Shown: positions 27,680-39,084 of the stretch, in pieces | How the letters are laid out: every line of letters begins with the position of its first letter | Numbering within the stretch: the stretch's first letter is position 1 | Assembly: GCA_963920705.1 (NCBI GenBank) | Contig: CAWUCO010000001.1 | Span: 2,007,982-2,071,981 of the forward strand | From: Odiellus spinosus | Lineage: Eukaryota; Arthropoda; Arachnida; Opiliones; Phalangiidae | Reading direction: 5' to 3' | DNA length: 64,000 nt | Program-made: the position numbers and the translations under genes | The notes under the pieces: generated by a model | The model's input: the letters and a program-made list of their open reading frames with translations, nothing else | What the model was told of the DNA's origin: nothing | Database searches by the model: none

Positions 27680-30645
27680 CAAGTGAGTTATACCGATAGT
27701 TATTAGCCAAGTGGTAATTTTTTTTTTAAATAAATGAAATGAGTTACATTGCTTTATATCGTTATTTATGAAGTTAAACAACTTGGGGCCTAAAAGGTTT
27801 ACGTGTTTTTGTCCAATTGTTTTTTGCGTTTTTTCTACTAGTACGTTATGCTGAATACCGTTCTTGTGTTATAAGAGATGTTGTGTGGTAGAATAGTATG
27901 ACGAATTTTATACGTATTTAATAATATTGTTTTAGAATATAATTGTCTGACAGTAAATACTTTAAAATCTTTATACAGTTGTAATTGGGACTCTAGATTA
28001 GGTCTCCTAAGGCAAATGCGTAAAATTTTTCTCTGCATTACTTCTAATCGTTCAATAGTTGTATAGTACGTCCCTCCCCACCCTAATATTCCATAAGATA
28101 AAATAGACTGTACAATCGCGTAATACACAACTTTAAGCCAAGGGAGTGTTAAGAAGTTACGCAGCTCATAAAATCTGGGCAAACACTGCCTTAATTTTTT
28201 TATTTGATTATTTATATGATCTTCCCACTTTAAGTTACTATCTATAGTTATACCTAAATATTTAATTTTATCAACTCTTTGAAGTTTCAGGCAATTAGTA
28301 GCGCAATTTAAACATCCATTATGGTCATGTATAGTCAAATCATGATCTATTTGCGGGTACCCTTGCGCCGTAAAGCAAACGTATACAGTTTTGTCTATAT
28401 TTAGTGTTAGTAAATTTTCGTTTAATAAATTATATATGCTATTTAAGCCGTCTTGGGCTAAATCGTAAGTTTCTTTCCACGTATCCCCTTCAAAGAGGAG
28501 GGTGGTATCATCCGCGAAAGAAACTAGATTACCATTTATGTCAATATCACAAAGGTCATTGATATATATAAGGAACAGAACTGGTCCGATAACGGTTCCT
28601 TGGGGTATACCATAAATTTTTAGTTCCTCGTTACTATGAATATTATCAATCTTTACTACAGTTTTTCTTTCTGCCAAGTAACTTTTAAACCAGGTAAGAG
28701 CTAATCCTCTAATGCCAGCCTTTTCCAGTTTTTCTAATAGAATTGGGTGTGAAACTGTGTCGAAAGCCTTTCTTAGGTCTAAAAATATACCAAGAGTTTT
28801 CTTGTTTTTGTCGATGGAGGAGTACAACATTTTAGTCACCTGGAGAATGGCGTCATTCGTGCTTAAGCCAGTCCTGAATCCGAATTGGTTCTTTGAAAAG
28901 TAATTAGTACATTCCAAAAATTTCACTAACTGTTTTTTTACAATTTTTTCGAGAATTTTTGCTATGTTACTTATTAATGATATTGGCCTATAATTTGATA
29001 CGTTTTTTTATCTCCTGTCTTAAATATTGGGACTACAATAGCTTTTTTTAAATTTTGCGGGAATATTCCACTTGATAAAGACAAATTTATAATATGGACC
29101 AAAGGTTTCGTAATATATTTCTTAACACGTTTTAAAATTTTTATATTGATACCATCACAGCCACTCGAATCTAAATTTTTAAGCTCATTAATACTACTCT
29201 CTATCTCTAATAGCGTTATCGGACTAAAAAATAAACTTTTGTCATTTATTTTTTGAGGCAATCGGTTTTTCGAACAGGGGTTATCATTTTTAGGTTGTTT
29301 ATTTAAGATGATATTGGCTAGACTAGAACCAACGGCCGTATAATATTCATTAAACACATTCGCGATATCCTTTGGACTTTCTTTTAACAAATAAGTTTTA
29401 TCATTATATTTAATTTCTTCTATAGGGACTCTTTTAGTTTTTTTTCTTGTAGCTTCATTTATGATTTTCCACATTGTCTTTGGTTCTTGATTGGATTCGT
29501 TAATTTTATTTTTAAAGTAATTAAATTTCACAGTTCTTATTAGAGAATACAGGTTATTTCTATATTTTTTCGCGAATATTTTCAAATTTAAATTAAATGG
29601 TTCACTTTTGACTTGTCTAGCCAATTCATCTCTCCTACGGATTGATACTACGAGTGCTGACGTAATCCACGGTTTTAATTTCTGTTTCTTATGGGAATAT
29701 TTTGATTGATATTTCTCTACCGAACTATCAATATGTTTTTGAAATATCGTGGTAAAAGTATTAAACGCCTGATTACAATCATTTTGAGAAATTACCTCCT
29801 TCCATGATTCACTATTTATGTTCTTAGTTAATAAATCATAATTTACAATATACTTTAGGCTAATAGCGCTTTGTACTACGCGATTGCTAGTATTAGGGAT
29901 TGAGATAAAAGTCGAATAATGGTCGGTTAGTACTGTTTCTAGAATATAGGAACTTACGCTACAAGCGTGATCCCTATGTTTTATATAAATATGGTCAAGA
30001 CATGTTTTTGATGTTTCTGTTACTCTAGTTGGACTATTTATGCAAGAACGAAAGCCAGATTCGTATAAAACCGTGAGATAGTCGGACACTATCGAGTTAT
30101 TTATATCCAAAGTGTCAATATTAATATCGCCTATCCATACGGCATTGCCGACACGTACCAAAGCTGGTAGTTGCGCACTTATGCTATCCAAAAAGTCAAT
30201 TTCGCGATTACTTGGCGATCTATAACAAGCAATTATTTTATATAATTCATTATTCGGTAATGTAACGTCCAGGTATTTGACAGTTGCGCCAGTGATATTA
30301 ACATATTTTTCCTCGTAAGCGAGATTATTTTTTATATAAATTACTACACCATCGTTTCGATTTTTATATTCAGTTGTACTAATTATATTATAACCCTCCA
30401 ATAGAAATAATTCAGTATCAATAATTTCAAATGTCTCTGTCAAGACAATAATATCGTACGAGTATTCCAAAGATTCTAGAAAAACCACAAATTGGTCAAA
30501 ATTTTTTAATTATGCTACGGATGTTTTGATGGAAAATATTATTCGAATTAGTTTCTAAATTATTTATTCTATGGAAATTCTTTTGAACAATAAATTCATT
30601 AACATTAACATTCTGATCGAGCATTTCGTTGAATTCATCAAACAT
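27680..30645 (-). pseudogene. LINE ORF2: endonuclease and reverse transcriptase, frameshifted
   Basis: Read from an ATG at 30,645. The N-terminal apurinic-type endonuclease (nicks target DNA) has LTET, YRSPS, WIGDIN, DHIYIK and TDHYST in the expected order. The reverse transcriptase follows, with VVPIFKTG, NYRPISL, FLDLRKAFDTV, GIPQGTVIGP and the catalytic FADD near 28,506-28,519. Breaks are single-base shifts in A-runs at about 30,515 and 28,990, and a third disruption near 27,838. After that last one a typical LINE C-terminal tail (GPKLFN, FKKKITTWL) is still readable to about 27,680. Everything between the breaks is intact, so the copy is young but not able to make one continuous ORF2 protein. 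Complete relatives have about 950 residues, as here if the shifts are ignored. Confidence 0.9.
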
Positions 30646-30698
30646 AAGGTTAGGGTTACGGGTTACTTTCTAAATTAAACAAAGACTGTGATTATGGA

Positions 30699-31679
30699 TT
30701 AGATTATTAAAGTAAGGTCAGAAATAGATTTAATCCTTATCGCTTTCTCAAGATGGTCTTTACGCAAGAAAATCTTGCCGTTAGTAACCCATACATATTT
30801 GTATGTTTTAGTTTTGGCTATTTGTTTAACTTCGTAAAGGATTTTTTTATTTATTGGAGTTAATTGCTCATTTATATAAATTTTTGTATTTTGCAGGGAC
30901 TTATCAATATCACTGGCGTTAAAAGCTTTTTTAGTCTTAGCTTGTTTAAGCCACATATCTCTTGATTTTTTGTTAGAAAAAACGATCCTAATTATCGGAA
31001 AATTTTTGCTGCCTTTGGGTAACCTATATACATTTATGATTTCGTCTGTCACATATTTTATACCTAATACTTTAGCAACTGCTTTTAATATTTCAATTAA
31101 GTTCTCATTCTTAGTTTGGTCAATTCCCATTATTTCTAAATTAGTTAGTAAATTCTCTTGTTTTAATTCGTTAATTTGATTATCATGTTCCAATACTTGA
31201 ATATTTAATTGCTTATTCTTTAGTTGCAAATCTTCGTTTTCTTTTTTTACTGATTTTATATCGTCATTAGCGGTGGCTAATATTTTGGCGAAATCATCAA
31301 TCTTATCCGAGCAAAATTGCACAGATTTTTCAATGGCATCTATCTTATCTAACTTTTTTTGAATCATCGGAATGTGGCTGACCGTTGTTTGAATTTCGTC
31401 GAGGGTTTTCAATTTAATCAAAATATGGCTTACATTTTGCACCAATAGTTGAAAGTCTACGTTTGTACTTTCCTCGCCACCGGCACGGTCTCCATCTCCT
31501 TTATATTGACTTTTACAGTATTGGCATTTCTAGGTTGACTTGCGTGATCCCAATTTTCGTATATTTTCTTCAGATTTTAAGCTTGTACAGGCTGCATGGA
31601 AATATTCTTCGCATTCCGTACATTGTAACGTTTCTTTAGCATTGTTTAATTGTTTTTCGCATTTTTTACACTCTGACAT
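30699..31679 (-). pseudogene. LINE ORF1: PHD finger, coiled coil and RNA-binding region
   Basis: ORF1 proteins of CR1/L2-type LINEs bind the element RNA. This one starts at 31,679 with a PHD-type zinc finger in which all eight ligands (Cys4-His-Cys3) are present. A single in-frame TAG at 31,530-31,532, at a position where the fold usually has Trp, interrupts it just before the last Cys pair. A long heptad-like coiled coil follows (Leu/Ile/Glu/Lys-rich), then an RRM-like and C-terminal region (VYRLPKGSKNFPIIRIVF) typical of L1/CR1-type ORF1. Restarting at a Val/Met after the stop would give about 248 residues without the finger. ORF2 begins 53 bases after its end. Confidence 0.8.
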
Positions 31680-31934
31680 GACTAGGCCTTATCGCGGAAA
31701 ACCCGATAAGGAAGATAACATCGACGAGCTCTAGTTTTTTGCGACCGTTCACCTCAAACGCCTTATATGACCGTGAACGTAGGCGAGACCTTGTACTCGG
31801 TAATGAAGACCGAGAAGTGGATTTGTAGTACGTTTTGAAGCCAATCTTAATGAGCCATGCTACTGTTCTTGCCATTTTACATCGCACCACTACCGGCCCT
31901 ATCATATCCACCTCCATCAAATCTAAACAGACGA

Positions 31935-32620
31935 CGATGACCTAAGACGGCAAGACCTTTGTCTCAACATGCGTGACATAATTGCAGCCGTTCCACTGTT
32001 TTTGGAAAAGATGCTGTATTCGGACGAGACTACATTTCACAGGGATGGTACGGTAAACCGTCATAACATGCATTACTGAACCCATCACAATCCCTATTGG
32101 TTACGACACCATTACCATCAAATTCGAGGGAAGGTGAATGTCTGGGTCGGCATTCTGCCTTTTTCTTTGATGCAAACATTACTGGAGTACTGTACTTGAA
32201 CTTCCTGCGTCACAAGTTTAGTGACGCGATAGACGCATTGCCATTAGAAGTGATTCGCGACATGTGGCTCCAACAGGATGGAGCCCCACCACATTGGCCG
32301 GTCAATGTTCGTCAAATGGCTGAACGGCCACTTTTCCAACCGTTGGATAGGTAGAGGTGGACCAATTCCGTTGCCAGCACTGTCTCCTGACCTTACCCCG
32401 CTCGATTTCTTCCTATGGAGTTATGTTAAGGGCGTCGTTTAAGAAGCAGAACCGATGGTCGCAGAAGACTAAAAGGACCGGATTCGAGCCGCTTTCAATG
32501 GAATCACTCCTCAAGGGCTGGCAAATGCAATGCAAGATCTAGAAAGTCGCCTTGAAGAGTGCCTTTACCACTATGGTAGACACATCGAAAATTTACGCTT
32601 ATGTGCTAATCATACGGATT
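31935..32620 (+). pseudogene. Tc1/mariner-superfamily transposase remnant (DUF4817/DDE_3 type), 1
   Basis: A cut-and-paste transposase core of the kind widespread in arthropods. Readable in order through several frames: LRRQDLCLNM, SDETTFHRDG (first Asp), VNRHNMHYW, VNVWVGI, MWLQQDGAPPHW (second Asp), WIGRGGP and SPDLTPLDFFLW (third acidic residue). Frameshifts and stops separate these blocks. The N-terminal helix-turn-helix is missing, and the LINE 5' end lies directly upstream. CACCCTGTATA motifs at 32,827 and 32,901, like known ends of this class, may mark its right terminus. Dead copy; compare the second at 51,951. Confidence 0.75.
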
Positions 32621-33013
32621 CAGTTTTGGCGTTTCAGGGCTCGTGTCGATTCAATTCAACCATTATATTATTATTGAAGTGGTTAAATAAATTGTCTCGA
32701 AGTTAAGTCATCTAGTGAATTACTAGGCTTAGATCTGTGCAACTGCAATGTTTCTAGCCATCAGGCATTTACCCTATTAAACCCATAGAAAAATCTCATT
32801 TGGTTTCAATGACACGTATTTACTTACACCCTGTATACGAGATCTATCCGACGGCATTATTGGGGGACGTCCACAAAGATAGGTGTTGGTCTGACTTTAC
32901 CACCCTGTATATAGATTTTATTAAACGATAATTTAATTTTATCGTTTAGAATTTTATTCATTTGAAAAATGGAAATCGAATGGATTCAATCGTCTAGAGG
33001 ACAAATAATCTCA
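32621..33013. other. No gene; possible transposon end
   Basis: Holds the two CACCCTGTATA motifs noted for the transposase remnant. Otherwise AT-rich. Confidence 0.4.
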
Positions 33014-33130
33014 GGTTGGGTTCGGTTAGTTAAGGTTTGGTTCGGCTAGGGTAGTTTGGCTGGATTCAGTTACGTAAGGTTTGTTTGTGTTCGATTCGGT
33101 TCGGTTAGGTTGGGTTCGGTTCGGTTAGGA
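33014..33130. repeat. Degenerate GGTTAGG/GGTTCGG array
   Basis: Irregular runs of GGTTGGGTTCGGTTAG. A second, longer stretch lies at 33,405-33,545 and a third diverged one, ATTGGGCCAGTTTGG-like, at 33,235-33,335. Confidence 0.8.
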
Positions 33131-33404
33131 TTATGATAGTTTAATAATACTTAAATAAAATTATGTATTTTTTTTAAACTGAATATAAAAAAGGCATTGA
33201 GAATGCCTTTCGTTGAAAAAATTATCAAATTGTGACGATTGGGTGTGGGCTAAGTGGGAATTGGGCCAGTTTGGATTGGGATAGTTTGGATTGAGCCAAT
33301 TGAGATTGGGCGAAATTGGAATTGGGCCTAATGTTTTGGGCAAATCGGGGTACAACCGTTTAAACCTACGACCAGCAGAAGAATCTTTCAAAGCTCATAG
33401 GCTG

Positions 33405-33545
33405 GGACGGGTTTGGTTTGGTTAGGTTACGTTTTGGTTGGGTTATATTTGGTTAGGTTACGTTTTGGTTGGGTTATATTTGGTTAGGTTACGTTGGGTT
33501 TGGTTGGGTTTGGTTGGGTTTGGTTGGGTTAAGTTAGGTTGGGTT
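33405..33545. repeat. GGTTAGGTTACGTTTTGG array
   Basis: Two 30-bp units, then GGTTTGGTTGGG units. Similar to insect TTAGG repeats but irregular and internal. 33,546-34,075 holds no gene. Confidence 0.85.
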
Positions 33546-34075
33546 GGAACTCTGGGATTTTCATATAGAGTTTTGATAATTTCACATGTCCTAATTTTTT
33601 TTATATATTTTTCGGAACTCCCTGGGGATTAATTAGTCAATTACTATTGTTATTTAATGGGGATTTGAATATCGTCATCTATTTCTTACAAACATCTTTT
33701 TCGGTTCACACGCTCTTCTAGAAATTGACTCGTTTTAAAAAAAATATTCTTAATTTTCTTTGAGACTAATTTCGTAATTTCGATAATTCGCCACAAATAT
33801 CTTATAAGACTTTGGGAAATTGTAATATTTTTAGTCTTGTTTTACCAGTCCAAATTACTTAAAATAAATTGTTCCAGAGGCTAGAATCCCTTTTATTAAT
33901 TAAATCTAGCAAATACCTTAAACCTGCAGCCGAAACATTGTAACTTAATGAATATGACTTAAAAATACAAATAAAAATCGGCAATTCGCATTATAAAGTT
34001 TAATTTCGGTCATCAAAAAAAATTTTTTTTTCTAAACAACAAGTTTTCGTAAATATTTCACAGCAAAGACATGTC

Positions 34076-34255
34076 GCATTGGACCGAGTCCTAGTGCTTG
34101 TTTTTCGGTCGAATGGGATTGTCCCATTGGACCGAATCCTAGTGCTTGTTTTTCGGTTAAATGGGATTGGCCCATGGGACAAAATCCTAGTGTTTGTTTT
34201 TCGCTCGAATGGGATTGCCCCATTGGACCGAATCCGCGAAAGTGCGGGTTTTTCG
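34076..34255. repeat. 58-bp tandem array
   Basis: Three and a half units of CATTGGACCGAATCCTAGTG, CTTGTTTTTCGGTCGAATG and GGATTGTC. Four open frames on both strands at 34,000-34,443 come from this array. Confidence 0.9.
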
Positions 34256-34258
34256 GTA

Positions 34259-34495
34259 GAAGGGGAATTGGAAAAATGTATTTCGGGGGTATCATTTTTA
34301 GGCCAGTAGCGCAAAAAGTGCAACTCGAATTTTTTATTAATGTCTATAAATTTAAGTCTTGGCAATACCTTTCCAACGATATACAACCTTGCTTGGGTAT
34401 TCGATTCCCAAGTCACGAAAACGTAATTTTAAAAAACTGCTAATTTTTCTCTCCAAAATTTTTTTTATTTGTATTAAATTCTTGTACTTGCTAAA
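34259..34495 (+). repeat. Repeat C, copy 1
   Basis: Shared nearly word for word with 37,361-37,531 (CCTTTCCAACGATATACAAC and neighbours), in weaker form with 34,960-35,170, and in inverse with 39,085-39,330. The MITE copies b and c both follow it at the same point, so the pair at 34.3 and 37.4 kb was duplicated together with the MITE. Confidence 0.8.
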
Positions 34496-34902
34496 AGGGA
34501 GAATGTAGCCTAATAAAAATTTGTTTTTTATCGATTACTTATTGTTTAAATAGGCCTCAACCACTTGTGAAAAAAATTACGAATAAATACTAAACTAGAA
34601 ATATATTTAAAACTTACCAGAAAAATAGGCTTAGCGGGATTCGTGGAGATCCTGATTTCCTCGCGTATAAGGTCTAGTGACCAATCGAACGCGATATTAA
34701 GTCTCGTGGGGATCTCGCGTGAACGACGAGCCTTCATTGGTCGATACCCCTTACACGAAGACAATTCAGGATCTCCATGAATCCCGCTAAGGGTATTTTT
34801 CGGTTAAGTTTTAAATTTATTTCTAGTTTTGTAAACTTTTTACTGTCGGAATAGGGCTATTTAAACGACAAAGAATTGATAAAAATCACTTACATTCTCC
34901 AT
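34496..34902. mobile_element. TTAA-type MITE, copy b
   Basis: AGGGAGAATGTAGCC at the left, ACATTCTCCAT then TTAA at the right. The left flank is TAAA. The interior has the GGATTCGTGG...CCATGAATCC pair seen in copies a and d. Confidence 0.7.
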
Positions 34903-34959
34903 TTAAGACAATAATTAAATTGAAGCACCTTGCAGTTAAAGAACTATAATTGCGGAAAA

Positions 34960-35170
34960 CATTCTTTCGGGGGGGTACTTTTTTCCGGCCAGGAACGCAA
35001 AAAATGCAATTGGATTTTTTTTATTAATATCTATAAATTTAAAGCTCGGCAAGACCTTTCCAACGATACACTAGCTTTTTTGGGTATTTGATTCCTGAAA
35101 ACCTAATTTAAAAAAACTAAATACTTTTGTATTAAATCCTTTTAAACATTTCTTGTACTTGTTTGAGGCA
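34960..35170 (+). repeat. Repeat C, copy 2
   Basis: Diverged copy with CCTTTCCAACGATACAC and the TTGTATTAAATCCTTTT end. Confidence 0.7.
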
Positions 35171-35231
35171 ATCATTATTTAATTTGAAGCACCTTCCAGA
35201 AGTGCTAGAACGCTGAGGCTCAGTCTGGCTC

Positions 35232-35580
35232 CGGTAATATAAAGAATAGATTCAACACAAGAATATCAAACCGTACGCTATACCTCTGGTATAACGCTAG
35301 TTTCGAGCGGATGGAGCTTACTAGATTTGACGTTATATGCGTTATGATTTTCACCTTATCACGAGCTTTCGTTTTCGGCGACAGACAGCTAGCTCTGCCG
35401 CCAGCGCCTATCCCCGCAGCCTGATATCCCCCCGCACTTATCGTAGAAAACCGCCAACCGCTTCCTGTGCACGTGACATGACACGAGGCGTAAGACCCCC
35501 ATAGGCTCCGCCCGATTGTGACTAGCGCGCAGAGAAAGGTATAACTCTTCCATATTCTTGTGTTAAATCTATTCTTGGTA
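35232..35580. mobile_element. 350-bp element with AAGAATAGATTYAACACAAG ends
   Basis: Inverted ends of about 28 bases enclose a G+C-richer interior. A 122-residue minus-strand frame (35,220-35,588) spans the whole element including both ends and has no recognisable domain, so it is not called as a gene. Confidence 0.6.
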
Positions 35581-35599
35581 ATATACATAGAATGTCATT

Positions 35600-35873
35600 A
35601 ATGGGTATATAACACTCATTTTTTTTTCAGGCCTATGAAAAAGTTGAAATCCGGTGGGCAGACACTCGCGAACCTAGGTGTACAAAATTTTTGAACTCTT
35701 TGCACTATCACAGATGAGCTCAGAGTTCATAAGAGTTCAAACTTAATGCACTGTCAAAGCTGAACTCGGGTGTAGAGCGAATTCAAGAGTGTCGGACCCC
35801 TCGCTTGGTTAAGAACATTTTTCAAACTTTCTCACTTGGCCTGAAAAAAAGACGAGTGTTATGTACCCCTTAA
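35600..35873. mobile_element. 275-bp element with ATAACACTCRTCTTTTTTTC ends
   Basis: Ends pair over about 34 bases (GGGTATATAACACTC against GAGTGTTATGTACCCC). TTAATG occurs at both outer edges and may be the target duplication. The interior repeats GAGTTCA/TGAACTC. Confidence 0.65.
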
Positions 35874-35879
35874 TGCCAT

Positions 35880-36890
35880 TATTAAAAACAGGCCAGCTGG
35901 CCTGTTTTATTTATAGGTGTCTCAAAATTTCATTAGAAAAGTCTATGGAGATTTGTCTTATGAGGTGGAATCTTTTTTGTCAATGATAACTGAGGTTTTC
36001 GTTTTCTTCTTCTTCTTCTTCTTCGTCCGACCGCGAGTCCGTTTCATTGAGAGTTTGCATTCGAGAGAGAAAAATATGTTACGATCGCGGGGGTACTCTA
36101 TACTTATCTAGTGTTGAATACAAGACAGATATAAAAGGTATAGATAACGTTCAAGCACCGCGAAAGACGGCGTTTCATTGAGAGTTTGCATTAGAGAGAT
36201 AGATAAATAAATGGGCTAGCCCGAATAGAGGTACTCTAAGTCTATCTGTAAGAAACGCATAGTTAAGAGATAGAGGTATTGTAGTTTTTACGCGTTGCAA
36301 AGATGGTTGAACTAGGATATAATTGATTGTCTCAATTAGAAAGATGCAATAGAGACAAAGGTAGAAGAGTGAAAAAAGGCTGGTTTGACTGAAGGACTCT
36401 TAACATTCTGTAGTTAAATACGAAGACCGAGATAACAATAGCGTGATAAAGCTTGAAAGACCGAGAAAGACGGAATAGTGTAACTAGTAAGGCTCCCCTC
36501 TATCTCTAAGAAACGCGTAAATAAGAGATAGATGGGTTTCTAGCTTCTTACGCGCTGCAAAGATAAGGCTGAACAACGATCTACAATGTTTAATTATAAA
36601 GAAGTAATAGAGCAAAAGGCAGGAACTATAAACAAATATGCGCTGGTTTAAAGAGATAAGATGGTGTCTAGCATTCTACGCGTTGTTATAATTGCAAGGC
36701 TGAATTTTTAAGTGGGCTGAACAATTTTTTATATCATCATTATAAAATGCAGCGAGCAGGGTACTTAAACTTGGGTATTTCACAATAGCCCCATGATATA
36801 TAGCGGTGAGACTTACAAAATGTCTTAGTAAAATGGACGCTGAAACAGGCGTGTTAAATTGATAATTTTATAATAAAACTCGGTGGAAAA
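35880..36890 (+). repeat. Repeat family with GGCCGGC-type end, copy 2
   Basis: Counterpart of 5940-6630, longer through an inserted middle with two AAGAAACGC(A/G)TA-containing duplicated segments (about 36,240 and 36,510). Confidence 0.6.
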
Positions 36891-37360
36891 TTTAAATTAT
36901 TTGTAGTGTTTTCATAAAAAACTAATTGACTTACTGTTTAGTTTTTATTAGAGTATCTATAGACGGAGTAGCGCCATTAAGGGGAAAGTGATGTCAAAGT
37001 CTATAGGTCACATTTTTTGACCAGACAACAGGAAAGGAGGCCTGTTCATGCTACGGTAACATAAAGTAGTGCTGTCTATGAGCGATAGATGGCGTTTGAA
37101 ACTTTGGAACCAGTTCTTATGAACTGACTGAACCAAAAATTTCAAACTTTTGGGCGCGAACTAGTTGAAAAAATTACTTAACATTTGTGATTCATTGGTA
37201 TCATTATAATTTGCCGTATCTGTAATGAATTGTTAGACAATAAATCGTTCTATTATTATATTTTATTAGTTGCATTCTATATGCCCAAGGTCCTTTTAGG
37301 AAGGTTATGACGACGATGACGTCAACAGAAGCTCTTCAAAACTTGAGTGTATTCGGCAAC
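36891..37360. other. No gene seen
   Basis: AT-rich, with a GACGACGATGACGTCAAC patch near 37,310. Confidence 0.4.
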
Positions 37361-37583
37361 TCGAATTTTTTATTAATGTCTATAAATTTAAGTCTTGGCA
37401 ATACCTTTCCAACGATATACAACCTTGCTTGGGTATTCGATTCCCAAGTCACGAAAACGTAATTTTAAAAAACTGCTAATTTTTCTCTCCAAAATTTTTT
37501 TTATTTGTATTAAATTCTTGTACTTGCTAAAAGGGAGAATGCAGCCTAATAAAAATTTGTTTTTTATCGATTCCTTATTGTCT
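37361..37583 (+). repeat. Repeat C copy 3 with MITE left end (copy c)
   Basis: Nearly identical to 34,319-34,552. It breaks off after ATCGATTCCTTATTGT, so only the left end of the MITE (from 37,532) is present. Confidence 0.8.
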
Positions 37584-37688
37584 AGCACTCATTACGTCAT
37601 TGAAAAGCATACTTTATCGCCAAAAGCAGCCGCTAATGCAACCAGTTAACCCTGCACCATTAGCCCTCAAACAAATAAAAAATAAAAC

Positions 37689-37802
37689 GTGACGTCATTG
37701 AAAGGCGCTTGTAGCGCCAAATTGAAGGAGATGAGACATTAATTGTGACGGAATTGAAAGGCGCTTGTAGCGCCAAATTGAAGGAGAAGAGACATTAATT
37801 GT
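37689..37802. repeat. 57-bp direct repeat with GGCGC hairpin
   Basis: Two units of TTGAAAGGCGCTTGTAGCGC and flanks. Each unit can fold as GGCGC-TTGTA-GCGCC. Confidence 0.9.
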
Positions 37803-37809
37803 GACTACT

Positions 37810-38643
37810 AGTGTTTAATTTTTCCAAAAGCAAACACAAATTATACAAAAACGTTGTTTTGCTTCGCACTTCAAAAAAGTGCATTTATAGGTAAGAATTT
37901 CAAACCCGTGAAGGGACAGAAATTATAAATTCACAGTGAAAGAAATATGAAAGTCACAGTCTAAGAAATCATAAAGCTATAATTATAATAATTAATATGA
38001 ATAAAAAATTTACCAAAAAATGACGTATAAATTCGGCCTATCGAAACTTTTAATTATGCAGAAGTCATTCTGTTGTAGAATTCACTCTTGGTAAGGGTAA
38101 CTAAAAGCGATCTATGCGTGGAAAGGTAGAATAGCATAATACCAAATAGTTCCTGCCCGCGTTTTTAAAATGTTTAGTTTGTTAGGGTGGAGAATTATAT
38201 TATCTTAAGAGGGGTTGCTGTTTAGATGAGACTCTTGATTTTTAAACATGTTTCACCTCGGGGAATACACAAACAAACCTTTACTCGCGTGTTATCGTCA
38301 TCTGACAGCTACTAAAGTTTAGTTGACTCTTACTTTTTCCCTTCTCCTAGACTCTAGAGTGGTGATATCGAATGGCGATGGTTGCAGTTTTCAGTTAGTA
38401 AAAGGAAACATTCGCCTCTTTATAAAGTTTCTAATAATTAAATCTACATAAGTAAAAGTTTCGATAGGCCGAATTTATACGTCATTTTTTTGTAAGTTTT
38501 TATTCATATTAATTATTATAATTATAGCTTTATGATTTCTTAGACTGTGACTTTCATATTTCTTTCACTGTGAATTTATAATTTCTGTCCCTTCACAGGT
38601 TTGAAATTCTTACCTATAAATGCACTTTTTTGAAGTGCGAAGC
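37810..38643. mobile_element. F1 terminal-inverted-repeat element, copy 2
   Basis: Arms match those at 8273-9094. The interior is homologous but reversed relative to that copy (CCCTTCTCCTAGACTC here against GAGTCTAGGAGAAGGG there). No gene. Confidence 0.75.
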
Positions 38644-38707
38644 TGTTACCTGAGCCTACGCCTTCTAGCACTTTTGAAAGGTGCTTCAAATTAATAGATT
38701 GCCTTAA

Positions 38708-39084
38708 AGGGAGAATGCAACCTAATAAATAGCAAGTGATTTTTTTATCAATTCCTTATCGTTTAAATAGGCCTAATCCAAGAGTAAAAAGTTTCAAAAC
38801 AAATGTTTAACTATAAATAAATTTAAAACTTACCTGGAAAATACCCTTAGCGGGATTCATGGAGATTCTGAATTGCCTACTTGTAAGGTAGGCTCGTCGT
38901 TCACGCGAGATCTCCACGAGACTTAATATCGCTAGACCTTATTTGCGAGAAAATCAGGATCTCCATGAATCCCTTTAAATCTATTTTAATGTTAGGGTTT
39001 AAATTTAATTCTACTTTAATATTTGTTCGTAAATTTTTTAAGGAATCTATAAAAATCCCCTTTTTGTTAGGTTCCATTTTCCCT
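38708..39084. mobile_element. TTAA-type MITE, copy d
   Basis: TTAA then AGGGAGAATGCAACCTAA; right end TTAGGTTCCATTTTCCCT with flank TTGA. Internal inverted pair around GGATTCATGGAGAT. Confidence 0.75.

Larger units (their letters stand above)
27591..31740 (-). mobile_element. Near full-length CR1/L2-like LINE
   Basis: On the minus strand it has a 5' leader with a hairpin (CCTTATC/GATAAGG, 31,688-31,713), ORF1, ORF2 and a 16-base poly(A) tail (T-run 27592-27607 on the plus strand). The 5' limit lies between 31,740 and 31,930, where a transposase remnant begins. No target duplication was recognised. Confidence 0.85.

Noticed and set aside
33014-33545. Telomere or subtelomere
   Set aside because: Repeats are too irregular and lie between unrelated transposons.
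35220-35588. 122-residue minus-strand frame
   Set aside because: It spans both inverted ends of a 350-bp element and shows no domain, so it is an incidental opening.
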